From Psychrobacter immobilis (GTDB lineage Bacteria > Pseudomonadota > Gammaproteobacteria > Pseudomonadales > Moraxellaceae), in NCBI RefSeq assembly GCF_904846235.1, contig NZ_CAJGZN010000015.1, positions 1-64,000 on the forward strand: 64,000 nucleotides of DNA, read 5' to 3'. The position numbers and the translations under genes are program-made. Below, one piece after another: positions 17,171-29,077 of this stretch; within the stretch, counting starts at the first letter, position 1; each line of letters starts with the position of its first letter. The notes beneath the pieces are model-generated. The model was given only the letters and a program-made list of their open reading frames with translations. It searched no databases and was not told the DNA's origin.

Positions 17171-18859
17171 ATGAGTAACGAATATCAGTTTAAGCCCCAC
17201 GAACAGCCAATAATGGTGGGCTCTCCAGCCAATCCTGACCATCCTGCACGCCGTAAAATATTTTATTTGTTTATTGGGATTTTTGTGGGTCTCACAGCCA
17301 GCTTCCAAAATGGTCTACTTGTCGCCAACCTGACGCAAATTCAGGGTCAGCTAGGCTTAACGCCAGCTGAAGGTGGTTGGATATCGGTCAGTTATAATAT
17401 GACTAATGCCTGTATCACCGTTCTGCTGTACAAAATTCGTCAGCAATTTGGCATGTCGCTTTTTAGCAAAATCACCCTGTCATTTTTGTTAGCTGCCACC
17501 AGTCTACAGTGGCTGATCAGCAGTCACTTGTTAGACACACCTAATATTAGCATTGAGCCCTATTATTTAGAGATTGTCGCTAGGGGACTTAGTGGTATGG
17601 TGGCAAGTGGTATGACCGTATTGGGCTTGTTTTATTGTCTTCAGGGAATGCCAACCGTCAAACGTACTAGTGGTCTCATATTGGGTTTTGGTTTGGTACA
17701 GTTTGGTATTCCATTATCACGTGTCATCTCGCCCTACCTCGCCATCGACGGTCAGCTTGAAAACTTATTTTTATTTCAATTTGGTCTGGCGCTGATTTGT
17801 TTTGGGCTGATTAATATATTGGAGCTACCACCAGGGAATACAGAAAAAGTATTTGAGAAATTGGATTTTGTAAGCTTTGGTTTTTTCGCCAGTGGTCTGG
17901 CTGCATTGGCTGTCGTTTTGGTACAGGGTCGAATTTTATGGTGGACGACACCTTGGCTCGTCTATCCACTGATGATTGCTATCGTCGGGATTAGCATCGC
18001 GTTATGGATTGAGACGCATCGCAAAAATCCGATGCTACAAGTGCGCTGGATGCGTAGCCGCAATATTATTGCCTTTATGGTGACGGGCGCTGTCATGCGG
18101 ATTTTGCTATCTGAGCAAAATGTCGGAGCGGCAGGATTGCTCGCTAACCTCGGCTACGGTAACGATCAGCTGGTTACTTTTTATGCTGTTATTATAGCCG
18201 CCAGTGCACTGGCTTTGATTATTAGTATTTTTAGTACCAATGCGATGGATTTGCGCCGACCTGTTATTTTTGCAGTGGCATTGATTGCCTTAGGGTCTTG
18301 GATGGATGTTGGTGTGTCTATTAATTCAGCGCCCTATATGTTTTATCTTAGCCAGTTTTTGATTGCCTTTGCTGCAGTCTATTTCATGGGGCCTTTGGTT
18401 TTTGAAGGGTTTTTGCGGGCTATTGGCAGTGGCCCTGCGTATATTATTAGTTTTTCAGTGATTTTTGGCATCTCCCAAACAGTTGGCGGACTGGCAGGTG
18501 CGGCAGCCATTCAGGCATTTACGACCATTCGTACACAAATGCATTATGCAGATATGGTCAGCTCATTGAATTTGGGCGATCCTGCATTTAGCGCTCAGGT
18601 GGCAGGCACTCGTAACATGCTGTCGAATCAGACCACTGACGCGGCCCAAGCAAATATCAGTGCAGTTAGCCAAGTACTGCAAGGCATTCAGCGCCAAGCA
18701 ACGGTCGCAGCATACAGCGACCTGTTTTTTCTGATGGCCTGTCTTGCTACTGCCGTTACGATTATTTTGCTGCTCAATTATCTTTATAACCGCTACCACA
18801 AGCGCAATCCACTGGCCAAAGAGCTCGCCGTCATCGCCAAGATGCGCGAAACAAAATAA
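17171..18859 (+). CDS. DHA2-family MFS multidrug efflux permease, EmrB-like
   Basis: 562 residues with about 14 predicted transmembrane helices beginning near residue 30. The segment AEGGWISVSYNMTNACI fits the DHA2/EmrB subfamily, but the usual loop 2-3 basic motif is poorly kept. A large loop near residues 455-510 precedes the last helix. It pairs with the membrane-fusion protein encoded 88 bases downstream, as in EmrAB/FarAB tripartite pumps that export hydrophobic or weakly acidic toxins. The order (permease first, fusion protein second) is the reverse of E. coli emrAB. No outer-membrane channel gene is in the cluster. Confidence 0.85.
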   Translation: MSNEYQFKPHEQPIMVGSPANPDHPARRKIFYLFIGIFVGLTASFQNGLLVANLTQIQGQLGLTPAEGGWISVSYNMTNACITVLLYKIRQQFGMSLFSKITLSFLLAATSLQWLISSHLLDTPNISIEPYYLEIVARGLSGMVASGMTVLGLFYCLQGMPTVKRTSGLILGFGLVQFGIPLSRVISPYLAIDGQLENLFLFQFGLALICFGLINILELPPGNTEKVFEKLDFVSFGFFASGLAALAVVLVQGRILWWTTPWLVYPLMIAIVGISIALWIETHRKNPMLQVRWMRSRNIIAFMVTGAVMRILLSEQNVGAAGLLANLGYGNDQLVTFYAVIIAASALALIISIFSTNAMDLRRPVIFAVALIALGSWMDVGVSINSAPYMFYLSQFLIAFAAVYFMGPLVFEGFLRAIGSGPAYIISFSVIFGISQTVGGLAGAAAIQAFTTIRTQMHYADMVSSLNLGDPAFSAQVAGTRNMLSNQTTDAAQANISAVSQVLQGIQRQATVAAYSDLFFLMACLATAVTIILLLNYLYNRYHKRNPLAKELAVIAKMRETK

Positions 18860-18947
18860 TTCAACTTATTATCTTAGTGATTTTTTATCATATTTATTTA
18901 TAGTCAGACCAATCAGATATCTGCTTATTAACATTTAGGAGCATGTC

Positions 18948-20264
18948 ATGAGCCAAGAAAAACCAAATGAGCTTAATAAAATACCTCAGACGTCAACTGA
19001 TGCTCCAGCAACAGACACACGTACAGAGTCTGCTACGGCTCCAGTAGAGACCGCTACAAGCGCTACGCAAAAGAAAACGGATACATCCGAGATACAAGCA
19101 GCTACTGATACGCCTGATAGCGTGCGTGAGGATAACTCTGTAGAAGGCTCTATAGAAAATCAAGACGATGATAATGAAACGCCTATGCCGCCAAAAGAGC
19201 CGATATCAAATACGGCTGGCTGGTCTCCCAAGAAAAAATCCTATCTAAATTTGGGATTATTGATTGCGCTGATTGTCATTGGTGTGGCCTTGATTTTATA
19301 TGCTTGGAAGCTACCACCATTTACGCCTACGGTGCAACAAACCAATAACGCCTTTGTCAAAGGTCAAACCACTATTATTAGTCCGCAAGTTTCCGGCTAT
19401 GTCACCGAAGTGGCGGTGCAGGATTTTGCTGATGTAAAAGCGGGCGATCTACTGATAAAAATAGATGATCGAACGTTTCAACAACAACTTGAACAAGCCG
19501 AGGCCAATACTGAAGTGGCGGTCACCAGTCGCTCTACCAATGTTCAAGACACGCAATCTAGCCAAGCACAAATCGAAGCACGCAAAGCAGACTTATATAG
19601 TGCCAAAATCAATGTCGAGAGCGCTCGTGAAGACGTCAATCGCTATCAAGGCTTAGATGCTATCGGTGCGGTATCAAAAGCAGAAGTGGCTCATATCAAG
19701 GCGCAATTGGCCCAAGCACAGGCAGGTGTACAGCAAGCAGAAGCCAATTTACAGGCCGCTCAAGAAAACCGTGAAAAGACTAGCGGTAGTCGCTCATCGC
19801 TAGATGCAAATATCAAAAATGCTGAGGCAGGCGTCAAGCAAGCGCAAATCAATCTAGACAATACTATTATCACTGCGCCTGAATCTGGCCAGCTAAGCCA
19901 AGTCAGTGTCAAAGAAGGCCAATACGTCAGCGCTGGTACGCAGCTTATGTATATCGTGCCAAAAGGCATTTGGATCATTGCAAACTTTAAAGAAACTCAA
20001 ATAGCCAATATGGCAATCGGTGAGCCTGCGACCATTCATGTCGATGCGCTTGGCGGTGCCAAATTTAATGGTCACATCAGTAATATCTCGCCAGCAACGG
20101 GCAGTGAGTTTAGTGCAGGTGCAGCCAACCCTGCGACTGGTAACTACATAAAAATCGCTCAACGTATCCCTGTACGCATTGACTTAGACCAAGATCAGCC
20201 TGAACTGGCACGCTTACGTCCTGGTATGTCAGTCTCAGTGGATGTCGATACCAATATTAAATGA
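18948..20264 (+). CDS. HlyD/EmrA-type membrane fusion protein
   Basis: 438 residues. A long acidic, Thr/Ser-rich cytosolic N-terminus (about residues 1-95) precedes a single transmembrane helix (YLNLGLLIALIVIGVALILY). After it come a biotinyl-lipoyl half (NAFVKGQTTIISPQVSGYVT), an alanine- and glutamine-rich coiled-coil hairpin (about 175-290), the second lipoyl half (NTIITAPESGQLSQVSVKEG) and a beta barrel. The N-terminal extension is longer than in EmrA. TTTAGGAGCATGTC supplies a good ribosome-binding site. It should link the upstream permease to an outer-membrane channel. Confidence 0.88.
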   Translation: MSQEKPNELNKIPQTSTDAPATDTRTESATAPVETATSATQKKTDTSEIQAATDTPDSVREDNSVEGSIENQDDDNETPMPPKEPISNTAGWSPKKKSYLNLGLLIALIVIGVALILYAWKLPPFTPTVQQTNNAFVKGQTTIISPQVSGYVTEVAVQDFADVKAGDLLIKIDDRTFQQQLEQAEANTEVAVTSRSTNVQDTQSSQAQIEARKADLYSAKINVESAREDVNRYQGLDAIGAVSKAEVAHIKAQLAQAQAGVQQAEANLQAAQENREKTSGSRSSLDANIKNAEAGVKQAQINLDNTIITAPESGQLSQVSVKEGQYVSAGTQLMYIVPKGIWIIANFKETQIANMAIGEPATIHVDALGGAKFNGHISNISPATGSEFSAGAANPATGNYIKIAQRIPVRIDLDQDQPELARLRPGMSVSVDVDTNIK

Positions 20265-20321
20265 AAGGTTAAATAAAAAGTTAATTAAAAAATAATGCTA
20301 ATTAAGGTCAATAGCTAACGT

Positions 20322-20371
20322 AAAAAAGCCACCCTAGATACCAAAGAAATTGGATTTAGAGTGGCTTTTTT
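20322..20371. terminator. Bidirectional intrinsic terminator
   Basis: The stem AAAAAGCCACCCTA...TAGAGTGGCTTTTT lies between the fusion-protein gene (plus) and pdxH (minus). Confidence 0.82.
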
Positions 20372-20406
20372 AGTTTTGTATAATCTATAGCTTCAAACTA
20401 TAACAA

Positions 20407-21084
20407 CTATGGCAATAAACGTTTGGTCGTCCAGCTTGTATTGCCTTCATTGACTTTACTATCATCGCCGCTACTCTGCGTATACACAATTCGGTCATGC
20501 ATCCGATTGGCTCGACCTTGCCAAAACTCAATACTTTCAACCGTAATCTCATACCCACCCCAAAACTCTGGCGTTGGTACGGTAGTATTATCAGGATGTG
20601 CTGCTTGAAGCTGTTCAAACGTTTGCTCCATGATTTCACGATTGGCCACTTCACCACTTTGCGGTTGACTGACCCAAGCGCCTACTTGACTATCGTGAGG
20701 ACGCTTTTGGAAGTAAGCAGCCGATTTATCAGCATCTATTTTAGCGATACTACCGCTGATACGGACTTGACGCTCCAGCTCATGCCAAAAGAATAACGCT
20801 TCGGCATTAGGGTTTTCTACAATATCCTGCCCCTTCGCGCTTTCATAATTGGTATAAAAAACAATACCCGTCTCAGTAATCTCGCGTAGTAACACAATAC
20901 GGACGCTAGGCTTATTGTCTGCGCCACATGTTGCCAAACTCATTGCATAAGGCTCTTGCACCTTTTGCACTAACGCTTCATTCATCCAAGCTTTTAAAAG
21001 CTCGAATGGTGACGTTGGTACTGACTGTTGGTCAAGCTCACCTTTCTCGTATGAGAGGCGTTGGTCGGTAAAGTCCATGCTCAT
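20407..21084 (-). CDS. pdxH: Pyridoxamine 5'-phosphate oxidase
   Basis: 225 residues, normal length for PdxH. It oxidises pyridoxamine or pyridoxine 5'-phosphate to pyridoxal 5'-phosphate with FMN in the cytosol. Family segments are AMSLATCGADNKPSVRIVLL, GIVFYTNYESAKGQDI, NAEALFFWHELERQVRISG (FMN and substrate contacts), SQVGAWVSQPQSG, and the terminal FWQGRANRMHDRIVY with the conserved Arg and His. AAGGAG is five bases before the ATG at 21084. Single gene with convergent neighbour upstream. Confidence 0.95.
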   Translation of the reverse strand: MSMDFTDQRLSYEKGELDQQSVPTSPFELLKAWMNEALVQKVQEPYAMSLATCGADNKPSVRIVLLREITETGIVFYTNYESAKGQDIVENPNAEALFFWHELERQVRISGSIAKIDADKSAAYFQKRPHDSQVGAWVSQPQSGEVANREIMEQTFEQLQAAHPDNTTVPTPEFWGGYEITVESIEFWQGRANRMHDRIVYTQSSGDDSKVNEGNTSWTTKRLLP

Positions 21085-21187
21085 GGCAGCTCCTTATTTG
21101 AAAACTATAATGTTGTTGTCTCGAATACCAGTCATTATCTTAAATACCAGTTACTATTTTGAATACCAGTTATTGCCTAGAATGCTA

Positions 21188-22555
21188 TTAGCCTAGTACC
21201 GACTTTATAAGATCAGCTAAGTCATTAGCCATTACATCACATTCTATTTCATCATCTGATTCCACCATCACACGAATCATAGGCTCTGTACCTGACTGAC
21301 GTATCAATAGACGACCTCGACCTTCTAGTGTTGCCTGTGCTTTATCAAAAGCAGCAACCAACTCCTCATGTTTGAATGGATCTTGCATTTGAGACAAACG
21401 TACATTGACTAGCTTTTGCGGTAACACTTCAAAACCTTCAACAAGCTCACTCAACGCACGCTCTTTGGCTTGCATCACTGCCAGTACTTGCAAACCAGCA
21501 ATGATAGCGTCCCCTGTGCGACTTTTATCTAAGCAGAGAATATGACCAGATGGCTCACCGCCCAATATCCAACCATTAGCTTCTAAGTCCTGCATCACAT
21601 AGCGATCACCCACCTTTGCACGGGTAAAGTGGATGTCTGCATCTTTTAGCGCCAGCTCTAACCCCATATTGCTCATGAGTGTGCCGACAACACCTTCAGC
21701 TTTGGTTTTACCTTGGGTAGCAAGCACATATAAAATACCGTCGCCGTCGACTAGCTTACCCGTCTCATCAACCATTACGATACGGTCACCATCACCATCT
21801 AGCGCAATACCAACATCTGCGTCATGCTCAAGCACAGCCTTCTGTAAGCTCTCAGGATGGGTAGAACCACATTCAGCATTGATATTGATGCCGTCTGGCG
21901 TATTATTGATGGCAATCACGTTGGCCCCCAACTCGCGCATCACTCTAGGTGCTACGCTATAGCCTGCGCCATTGGCACAATCCACTACTACCGTCAGATG
22001 ACTGAGGTCATATTGATAAGGGAAGCTGCCTTTGCAAAACTCAATATAGCGACCTTTTGCATCATTAATACGATTGTTCTTACCTAAATTTGCAGGATCA
22101 AGAATAGGCATCATAGCAACGTCACTACTAACGTCGTTCATAATTGCCGTCAGTTTATCATTGATTGCAGTTTGCATCTCATCAGTAAGTTTTTTACCGT
22201 CACCTGAGAAAAATTTGATGCCATTATCGTAGTAAGGGTTGTGCGAGGCTGAAATAACCACACCAGCATCTGCATTAAAACTACGGGTCAAATGCGCAAT
22301 CGCTGGGGTTGGCAATGGACCAAGCATATAAACATCAACACCAGCCGCATTAAAACCCGCTTGCAATGCTCCTTCTATCACATAACCTGACAGACGTGTA
22401 TCTTTACCAATCACCACACTTGGCTTACGCATAGGGTTTTCATTTTTTTCTATGAGTACAAGTCCAGTGACATAGCCTAGTTTTAAAATAAAATCCGGTG
22501 TAATTGGTAATTCACCAAATTTTCCGCGAATTCCATCAGTGCCAAAATAGCTCAT
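21188..22555 (-). CDS. glmM: Phosphoglucosamine mutase
   Basis: 455 residues, near the family norm of 445. GlmM interconverts glucosamine-6-phosphate and glucosamine-1-phosphate for UDP-GlcNAc and so for peptidoglycan. The phosphoserine is Ser104 in [12 protein letters not shown]; the metal loop DGDGDR and the sugar-binding GGEPSGHI loop are intact; [14 protein letters not shown] is the phosphate-binding tail. GAGGAAC precedes the ATG at 22555. guaB lies upstream on the same strand, but a terminator separates them. Confidence 0.95.
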   Translation of the reverse strand: MSYFGTDGIRGKFGELPITPDFILKLGYVTGLVLIEKNENPMRKPSVVIGKDTRLSGYVIEGALQAGFNAAGVDVYMLGPLPTPAIAHLTRSFNADAGVVISASHNPYYDNGIKFFSGDGKKLTDEMQTAINDKLTAIMNDVSSDVAMMPILDPANLGKNNRINDAKGRYIEFCKGSFPYQYDLSHLTVVVDCANGAGYSVAPRVMRELGANVIAINNTPDGININAECGSTHPESLQKAVLEHDADVGIALDGDGDRIVMVDETGKLVDGDGILYVLATQGKTKAEGVVGTLMSNMGLELALKDADIHFTRAKVGDRYVMQDLEANGWILGGEPSGHILCLDKSRTGDAIIAGLQVLAVMQAKERALSELVEGFEVLPQKLVNVRLSQMQDPFKHEELVAAFDKAQATLEGRGRLLIRQSGTEPMIRVMVESDDEIECDVMANDLADLIKSVLG

Positions 22556-22647
22556 TATATGTTCCTCAAGTCAAAAAATAAAAGGCCAAGCATATACGCA
22601 GGCAATACTATTGTTGTAATAATCTGTTTCTGTATTTTACAAAAAAA

Positions 22648-22683
22648 ACAGCCAACAATAACAGAGCATTGTTGGCTGTTTGT
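22648..22683 (-). terminator. Intrinsic terminator after guaB
   Basis: The stem AACAGCCAACAAT...ATTGTTGGCTGTT lies just after the minus-strand guaB stop, and the run of eight A on the plus strand gives the U-tract of the guaB transcript. Confidence 0.8.
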
Positions 22684-22766
22684 ATCTTAAGCTCGCTGAA
22701 GCTTTACGTCTCAGCTAACATCAATACATTTTAAATCTACAAAAGAGAAGTATTTCACGGAACGAT

Positions 22767-24257
<1,491 letters not shown>

Positions 24258-24516
24258 TTATTTTGATGGGTAGGAGCTCAGGGTTAAGCGTATTAATCAT
24301 TGCAGCTGCAAGCACAGTGCCGATTCATCGCCAACCACTCAGTTATCCTATAAAAATAACGCCACATTATAACAAATAAGCGCCTCACTGACACACTATA
24401 TTTGTCAGAGTATTTTACACAAGTGCGTCTTTATCGATGTCAGTCATGTCGCAAACCATGAATACCTCGCTTTTAAAGCTATTCAAGTTCGCAAAGCTCA
24501 TCGCTACTCCCAATTT

Positions 24517-26502
24517 CTAGTCATCTTTTGTTAACGTAAAGCGCTCTGTAGGTAGATACTTGTTCTGCTGTGCGTGCAGGTAACCAAGCATTTGCTCCCG
24601 TATCTCACAGGCCAGCGTCCATGCCTCTATAGGCCCTACCGATGAAACAGCGCCGCGCAGTTGAATGGTATTTTCGGTCACATCAACCACATACATCTCA
24701 GGTTCTGTTTTATTATCCCAAAGCTTATTGTCCTTGACCATCGATATAAACGCCTCTCGGATAGCGTCGATATCTGCGCCATAATCGATATACAAAAATA
24801 CAGGACAAGTTTGATGAACCTCTGTATGCGACCAGTTTTCCACTCGATCAGTGATTAGCTCACGCATTGGCACGATCAAGCGACGCTCATCCCATGTTTT
24901 TAGCACTGCATAAGTGTAACGCAGGTCTTCAACCGTACTAAAATTACCATCCATGATCACACTATCACCAATCCGCACTGGCTGCGTCACTGCCACCTGT
25001 ACACCAGCGATGATATTCCCCAATATCGGCTGTGCTGCAATACCGATAACCACACCTGCAATACCCGCTGAGGTCAATAAAGTTTTGCCAAGGCCTTCCA
25101 TATTGGCAAATTCACTAAGACCTATCCAGAAACTTCCCAAAATCATAACGAAAATAAAGACACGACGAAATATCGATACGTAAGTACGGCGACGACGTTC
25201 TTTATCGAAATGCTCTGCAGCCAGATTCTCAATCTGCATGTCTTGATAGCGATTGGCAAAAAAGTTAATGATACGAATACCCAACCACATAGTACTAAAT
25301 ACCAGTCCAATCCAAATCAATGGACGAGTAGATGAGGCGACTGCATCTAAATAAGGAAAACCACCAGAAACCAAGGTAAAAACCAGTGAAAAACTGATGG
25401 CAAAGGTTAATGGTACTGTCAGCTTGCTAACCAAATCTGCGACACCGTTGGTACTGCCAACATACATGCTGTATTTTTCTTCATCGATATAATGATTGAT
25501 GATTTTTGCAGTACCTTTACTCAGTAGCCAACCCATCCCCATGGTTAATAAAAAGAACAATATGAGCGCTGAGAATTCCCATAGCGCAATTCCAAAAAAC
25601 TTTAGCTTTAACCAAGTGGGCAAATAACGCTCAAACTCGGCTGGATGATACTGCTCATAGAGATTATCAATATTGCCTACTGTCTGCGCCGAAAACACCC
25701 AGACAGGGGCTTCATCCCCTACTCGTACTCGTTGCAAATAAATAGGAACACGGCGCTCGCGATAATCAACATAGCCAAGCTGAATAGAACGTCTGGCAAT
25801 ACCCATGACACTGCTATTATTACCAAGAGGTGGTTCAATTAAGCCATCGGGACGATCTGGCATATCGTCGAATACATAGAGCTCTTTTTCAGACAATAAG
25901 AAATCCAGTCGCTTTGTGAGATCAAGCGCACGGCTACGTTGGCTTTTCTCATCAATCAAATTCATGTTTAGTGCGTAAGCGGCCAAATCATACTGCTGCT
26001 TCATTAACGCTGATTGAAAAAACTCTAAGGCTGCAAGCGGTGTTTCTAAATTAGCTGGCTCAGATAACGGTGGCAACCCTGCATTTAGTTTATCGAGAAT
26101 ATAGTAGCTCTCACTATATTCTCCGGTCAGTGCCGTATCCCCTTGTAGCCTGCCTGCCTGCTCTACTGCGTTACGTTCAGTAGGATCAAAGATTTCTTCA
26201 GTAATACCAGAAATACTAACACTTTCATCTTTAAGCGCATTGACTTGCTGAGCGGCATATTCAGAAAAACTATCAGGCTTACTAGGCGTTTGTTTTTCCG
26301 GCTCGCTCGCACTCTGTGCATTTTCACTATTTGCTGCATAAACGGGTGAATAGATGACATTTATAGCGACAATCAAAAAGCCCAACAATACTTGCAGCAC
26401 ATGGCTTTTAAAACGACTTTTCTCTACATCTACTTGATGATTATCATCTGAGCGCAAAACGGCACAATGATGGTCCATAGGATTGTCTTTAAGTGTATTC
26501 AT
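24517..26502 (-). CDS. MscS-family mechanosensitive ion channel
   Basis: 661 residues, more than twice the length of E. coli MscS. A hydrophobic segment at about residues 35-55 (LQVLLGFLIVAINVIYSPVYA) may be a signal or first helix. A long, mostly soluble region to about 300 follows. Then come several helices and the MscS core: LLTSAGIAGVVIGIAAQPILGN is the pore-lining helix, RIGDSVIMDGNFSTVEDLRY the beta domain, and the C-terminal alpha-beta domain ends the protein. It should open on membrane tension to release solutes. The layout is like the large YnaI/YbiO-type channels. The start is not strongly supported; ATG at residue 9 is an alternative. Confidence 0.85.
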   Translation of the reverse strand: MNTLKDNPMDHHCAVLRSDDNHQVDVEKSRFKSHVLQVLLGFLIVAINVIYSPVYAANSENAQSASEPEKQTPSKPDSFSEYAAQQVNALKDESVSISGITEEIFDPTERNAVEQAGRLQGDTALTGEYSESYYILDKLNAGLPPLSEPANLETPLAALEFFQSALMKQQYDLAAYALNMNLIDEKSQRSRALDLTKRLDFLLSEKELYVFDDMPDRPDGLIEPPLGNNSSVMGIARRSIQLGYVDYRERRVPIYLQRVRVGDEAPVWVFSAQTVGNIDNLYEQYHPAEFERYLPTWLKLKFFGIALWEFSALILFFLLTMGMGWLLSKGTAKIINHYIDEEKYSMYVGSTNGVADLVSKLTVPLTFAISFSLVFTLVSGGFPYLDAVASSTRPLIWIGLVFSTMWLGIRIINFFANRYQDMQIENLAAEHFDKERRRRTYVSIFRRVFIFVMILGSFWIGLSEFANMEGLGKTLLTSAGIAGVVIGIAAQPILGNIIAGVQVAVTQPVRIGDSVIMDGNFSTVEDLRYTYAVLKTWDERRLIVPMRELITDRVENWSHTEVHQTCPVFLYIDYGADIDAIREAFISMVKDNKLWDNKTEPEMYVVDVTENTIQLRGAVSSVGPIEAWTLACEIREQMLGYLHAQQNKYLPTERFTLTKDD

Positions 26503-26577
26503 GTTTTCAAAGCCATCAGTCTACAAAAAGAAAGTATAAAAAATATATCGCTGCTGCTTTAACCTAATTCAGTAAGC

Positions 26578-26603
26578 AAAAAAAAGCCAGCCTAAAGCTG
26601 ACT
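26578..26603 (-). terminator. Intrinsic terminator after cysS
   Basis: On the minus strand the stem AGTCAGC-loop-GCTGGCT is followed by a run of T. It lies between cysS and the mscS-like gene. Confidence 0.72.
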
Positions 26604-26655
26604 GAATTTATTACGAGATTTGTAGCTATTTACCTTATAAGCGGCAAAAATTATT

Positions 26656-28116
26656 TTAAGCGCGGCGCCATGTCGTGCCAGCACGGCTATCTTCGAGCTC
26701 AATACCCGCCTCTTTTAGTTGCTCACGTATCTCATCAGCACGGGCAAAGTTTTTATTGGCTTTAGACTCTGCACGTTCGATAATTAAATTATCAATAACC
26801 GCATCCGTTAGACCATCTTCTGCCTGATCACCAGTCACTGCTTGCAAAAACTGCTGCACTGGCTGCTGTAAAATATTTAATACCTGAGCCAATGCTTTTA
26901 GTTTCTGGGCTAATTGCCATGCGGTATCGACGTCTTCCGCTTTAATGGCTTTATTGATATCGCGAGCCAATCCAAATAAGACGCTGATGGCGGTCGAACT
27001 ATTAAAGTCGTCATTCATTGCCTTGATGAAGTCTTGTCCAACTGCGCTATTATAAACTTCAGCCACTAAGTCTTCATTGATTACGATTGAATGTCCTTTT
27101 TGCTGCTCAGCCAATTTTAATGCATTGTATAGTCTGCTTAGGCTATTATGTGCTTCATCCAATGCGCTATCAGAGAAGTTAACTTGGCTGCGGTAATGGC
27201 TCGATAATAAGAAAAAACGCACCGTTTCAGGTAAATACTTTGCCATCACATCACGAATGGTAAAAAAGTTGCCCAATGATTTAGACATTTTTTCGCCATC
27301 GACATTGATAAAACCAACATGCATCCAGTTGCGTGCATACTCACAACCAGTCGCTGCCTCAGACTGGGCGATTTCGTTTTCGTGATGCGGGAACTGTAAG
27401 TCATGACCACCGCCATGAATATCAAAGGTGCTACCTAAGCACTTAGTCGACATCGCTGAACATTCAATATGCCAGCCTGGACGCCCTTGACCCCATGGCG
27501 ATGCCCACTGCGGCTCGTCAGGTTTTGCCGCTTTCCATAGTACAAAATCAAATGGATTGCGTTTATCATTTTCAACCTCGACTCGCGAACCTGCCTGCAT
27601 ATCGTCCAGATTGCGCTTCGATAATTTACCATAACCGTCAAAGCTATCAACAGCATAATAGACATCACCGTTGTCGCCTGCATACGCGTAGTTGCCAGTG
27701 ACTAACGTCTCAATCATATCCTGCATATCATCGATATGATCGGTCGCACGTGGCTCAGCATTTGGCATCTCACAACCAAGCGCAGTCGCATCTTCATGCA
27801 TTGCTTCAATAAAGCGCTGCGTCAATGTACCAATCTCTTCACCGTTTTCAGCAGCACGGGCAATGATTTTATCATCGATATCAGTGATATTACGTACGTA
27901 ATTCACGTTGTAACCCAAACGTGCCAACCAACGAACGGCCATATCAAAACCGACCATCACTCGCGCATGACCAATATGACAATAGTCATAAACAGTCATG
28001 CCGCACACATACATACCAACCTGCCCTGCTTTGAGTGGTACAAACTGACGCTTGCTGCCAGTCAATGAATCGTAAATAGCAAGTTGGGACATCGCATCTG
28101 CAAGTGGTGTGGTCAT
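26656..28116 (-). CDS. cysS: Cysteinyl-tRNA synthetase
   Basis: 486 residues. A class I synthetase that charges tRNA-Cys. The zinc-binding/active-site segment [20 protein letters not shown] carries the HIGH motif, and [11 protein letters not shown] the KMSKS motif. Zinc ligands are the Cys in MYVCG, the Cys in WHIECSAMS and the His/Glu in [10 protein letters not shown]. The C-terminal helical domain ends [19 protein letters not shown]. The N-terminus is about 15 residues longer than in E. coli before the conserved start, so an internal ATG at residue 9 is possible. Confidence 0.96.
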   Translation of the reverse strand: MTTPLADAMSQLAIYDSLTGSKRQFVPLKAGQVGMYVCGMTVYDYCHIGHARVMVGFDMAVRWLARLGYNVNYVRNITDIDDKIIARAAENGEEIGTLTQRFIEAMHEDATALGCEMPNAEPRATDHIDDMQDMIETLVTGNYAYAGDNGDVYYAVDSFDGYGKLSKRNLDDMQAGSRVEVENDKRNPFDFVLWKAAKPDEPQWASPWGQGRPGWHIECSAMSTKCLGSTFDIHGGGHDLQFPHHENEIAQSEAATGCEYARNWMHVGFINVDGEKMSKSLGNFFTIRDVMAKYLPETVRFFLLSSHYRSQVNFSDSALDEAHNSLSRLYNALKLAEQQKGHSIVINEDLVAEVYNSAVGQDFIKAMNDDFNSSTAISVLFGLARDINKAIKAEDVDTAWQLAQKLKALAQVLNILQQPVQQFLQAVTGDQAEDGLTDAVIDNLIIERAESKANKNFARADEIREQLKEAGIELEDSRAGTTWRRA

Positions 28117-28347
28117 AGTAAAAAAGCCTTGTAACGTAAATAAAATAGAAAATGTGAAATCTCAGCCGCCATGTATGAATAAGCCATACCAACGACTGTA
28201 ACTATAAATCAAGAAAATAAAAATTCAGACCAAAAAACGTCGTGATATAAAACGTAACCCATTATCTTAGCGAAAACAGGCGTAAAATACTACAATGAGC
28301 GTGCAACTAACGCTATTCAATCATAAAAATCGTTTAAGGATGTAAAG

Positions 28348-28944
28348 ATGGGCAATCGCTTAAGCAAAATATACACACGTACTGGAGATGACGGCAGCAC
28401 TGGTATGGCTGATGGCAGCCGCCTTAGCAAAGCGGACGATCTATTTAGCGTCATGGGTGACATCGACGAGCTCAACTCACATATCGGCTTGGTACGTGCG
28501 CAACTAAAGCACAATAAAGGGCAATCTATAGAGAAAGAGTTCTCTGAAGCCTTGGTCATCATTCAGCACCTGTTATTCAATATAGGCGGCGAGCTTGCTA
28601 TGCCAGAGTATGAAGGGGTTAATGCCACTCATATTGAATGGTTAGAGCAGCAAATAGATATGATGAATGCCACATTGCCACCGCTAAAAGACTTTATTTT
28701 GCCGACAGGTTCTATATTGGTGAGTCAATTACACGTGGCGCGTAGTGTATGTCGCCGTGCTGAACGTCAAGCTGTGATATTGCAGCAGCAGCGTCCACAA
28801 GCGATTCGTCTTACTGCCGTCAGCTTTATCAATCGCTTATCTGATTGGTTATTTGTCGCTGCACGCTTTTGTACAGACCCAGAAAAAGTCTCTGAGGTGT
28901 TGTGGGACAGTCAAGCATTGAAAACGTTCACTGACAGTCAATAA
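28348..28944 (+). CDS. PduO-type cob(I)alamin adenosyltransferase
   Basis: 198 residues. It transfers the adenosyl group of ATP to cob(I)alamin to make adenosylcobalamin. The N-terminal ATP-binding loop is KIYTRTGDDGSTGMADGSRL, then GDIDELNSHIGLVRAQL, and the signature SVCRRAERQAV carries the conserved Arg residues; INRLSDWLFVAARF is the last helix. AAGGATG lies before the ATG. It may serve corrinoid salvage; no other cobalamin genes are in the window. Confidence 0.92.
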   Translation: MGNRLSKIYTRTGDDGSTGMADGSRLSKADDLFSVMGDIDELNSHIGLVRAQLKHNKGQSIEKEFSEALVIIQHLLFNIGGELAMPEYEGVNATHIEWLEQQIDMMNATLPPLKDFILPTGSILVSQLHVARSVCRRAERQAVILQQQRPQAIRLTAVSFINRLSDWLFVAARFCTDPEKVSEVLWDSQALKTFTDSQ

Positions 28945-28981
28945 TACAAACTAAGTATTTAACAATAAAGAGCTTAAACCC

Positions 28982-29020
28982 AAAAAAACCCCGCGACATA
29001 ATTGTTGCGGGGTTTTTATT
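28982..29020 (+). terminator. Intrinsic terminator
   Basis: The stem AACCCCGCGACA...TGTTGCGGGGTT (one internal mismatch) is followed by TTTTT. It ends the adenosyltransferase transcript and can also act on the convergent lipoprotein gene. Confidence 0.82.
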
Positions 29021-29077
29021 ATTCAGCGATAGCAATTCGCTCTACTGGATATCGCTATCTCTTATTACAATGACCAA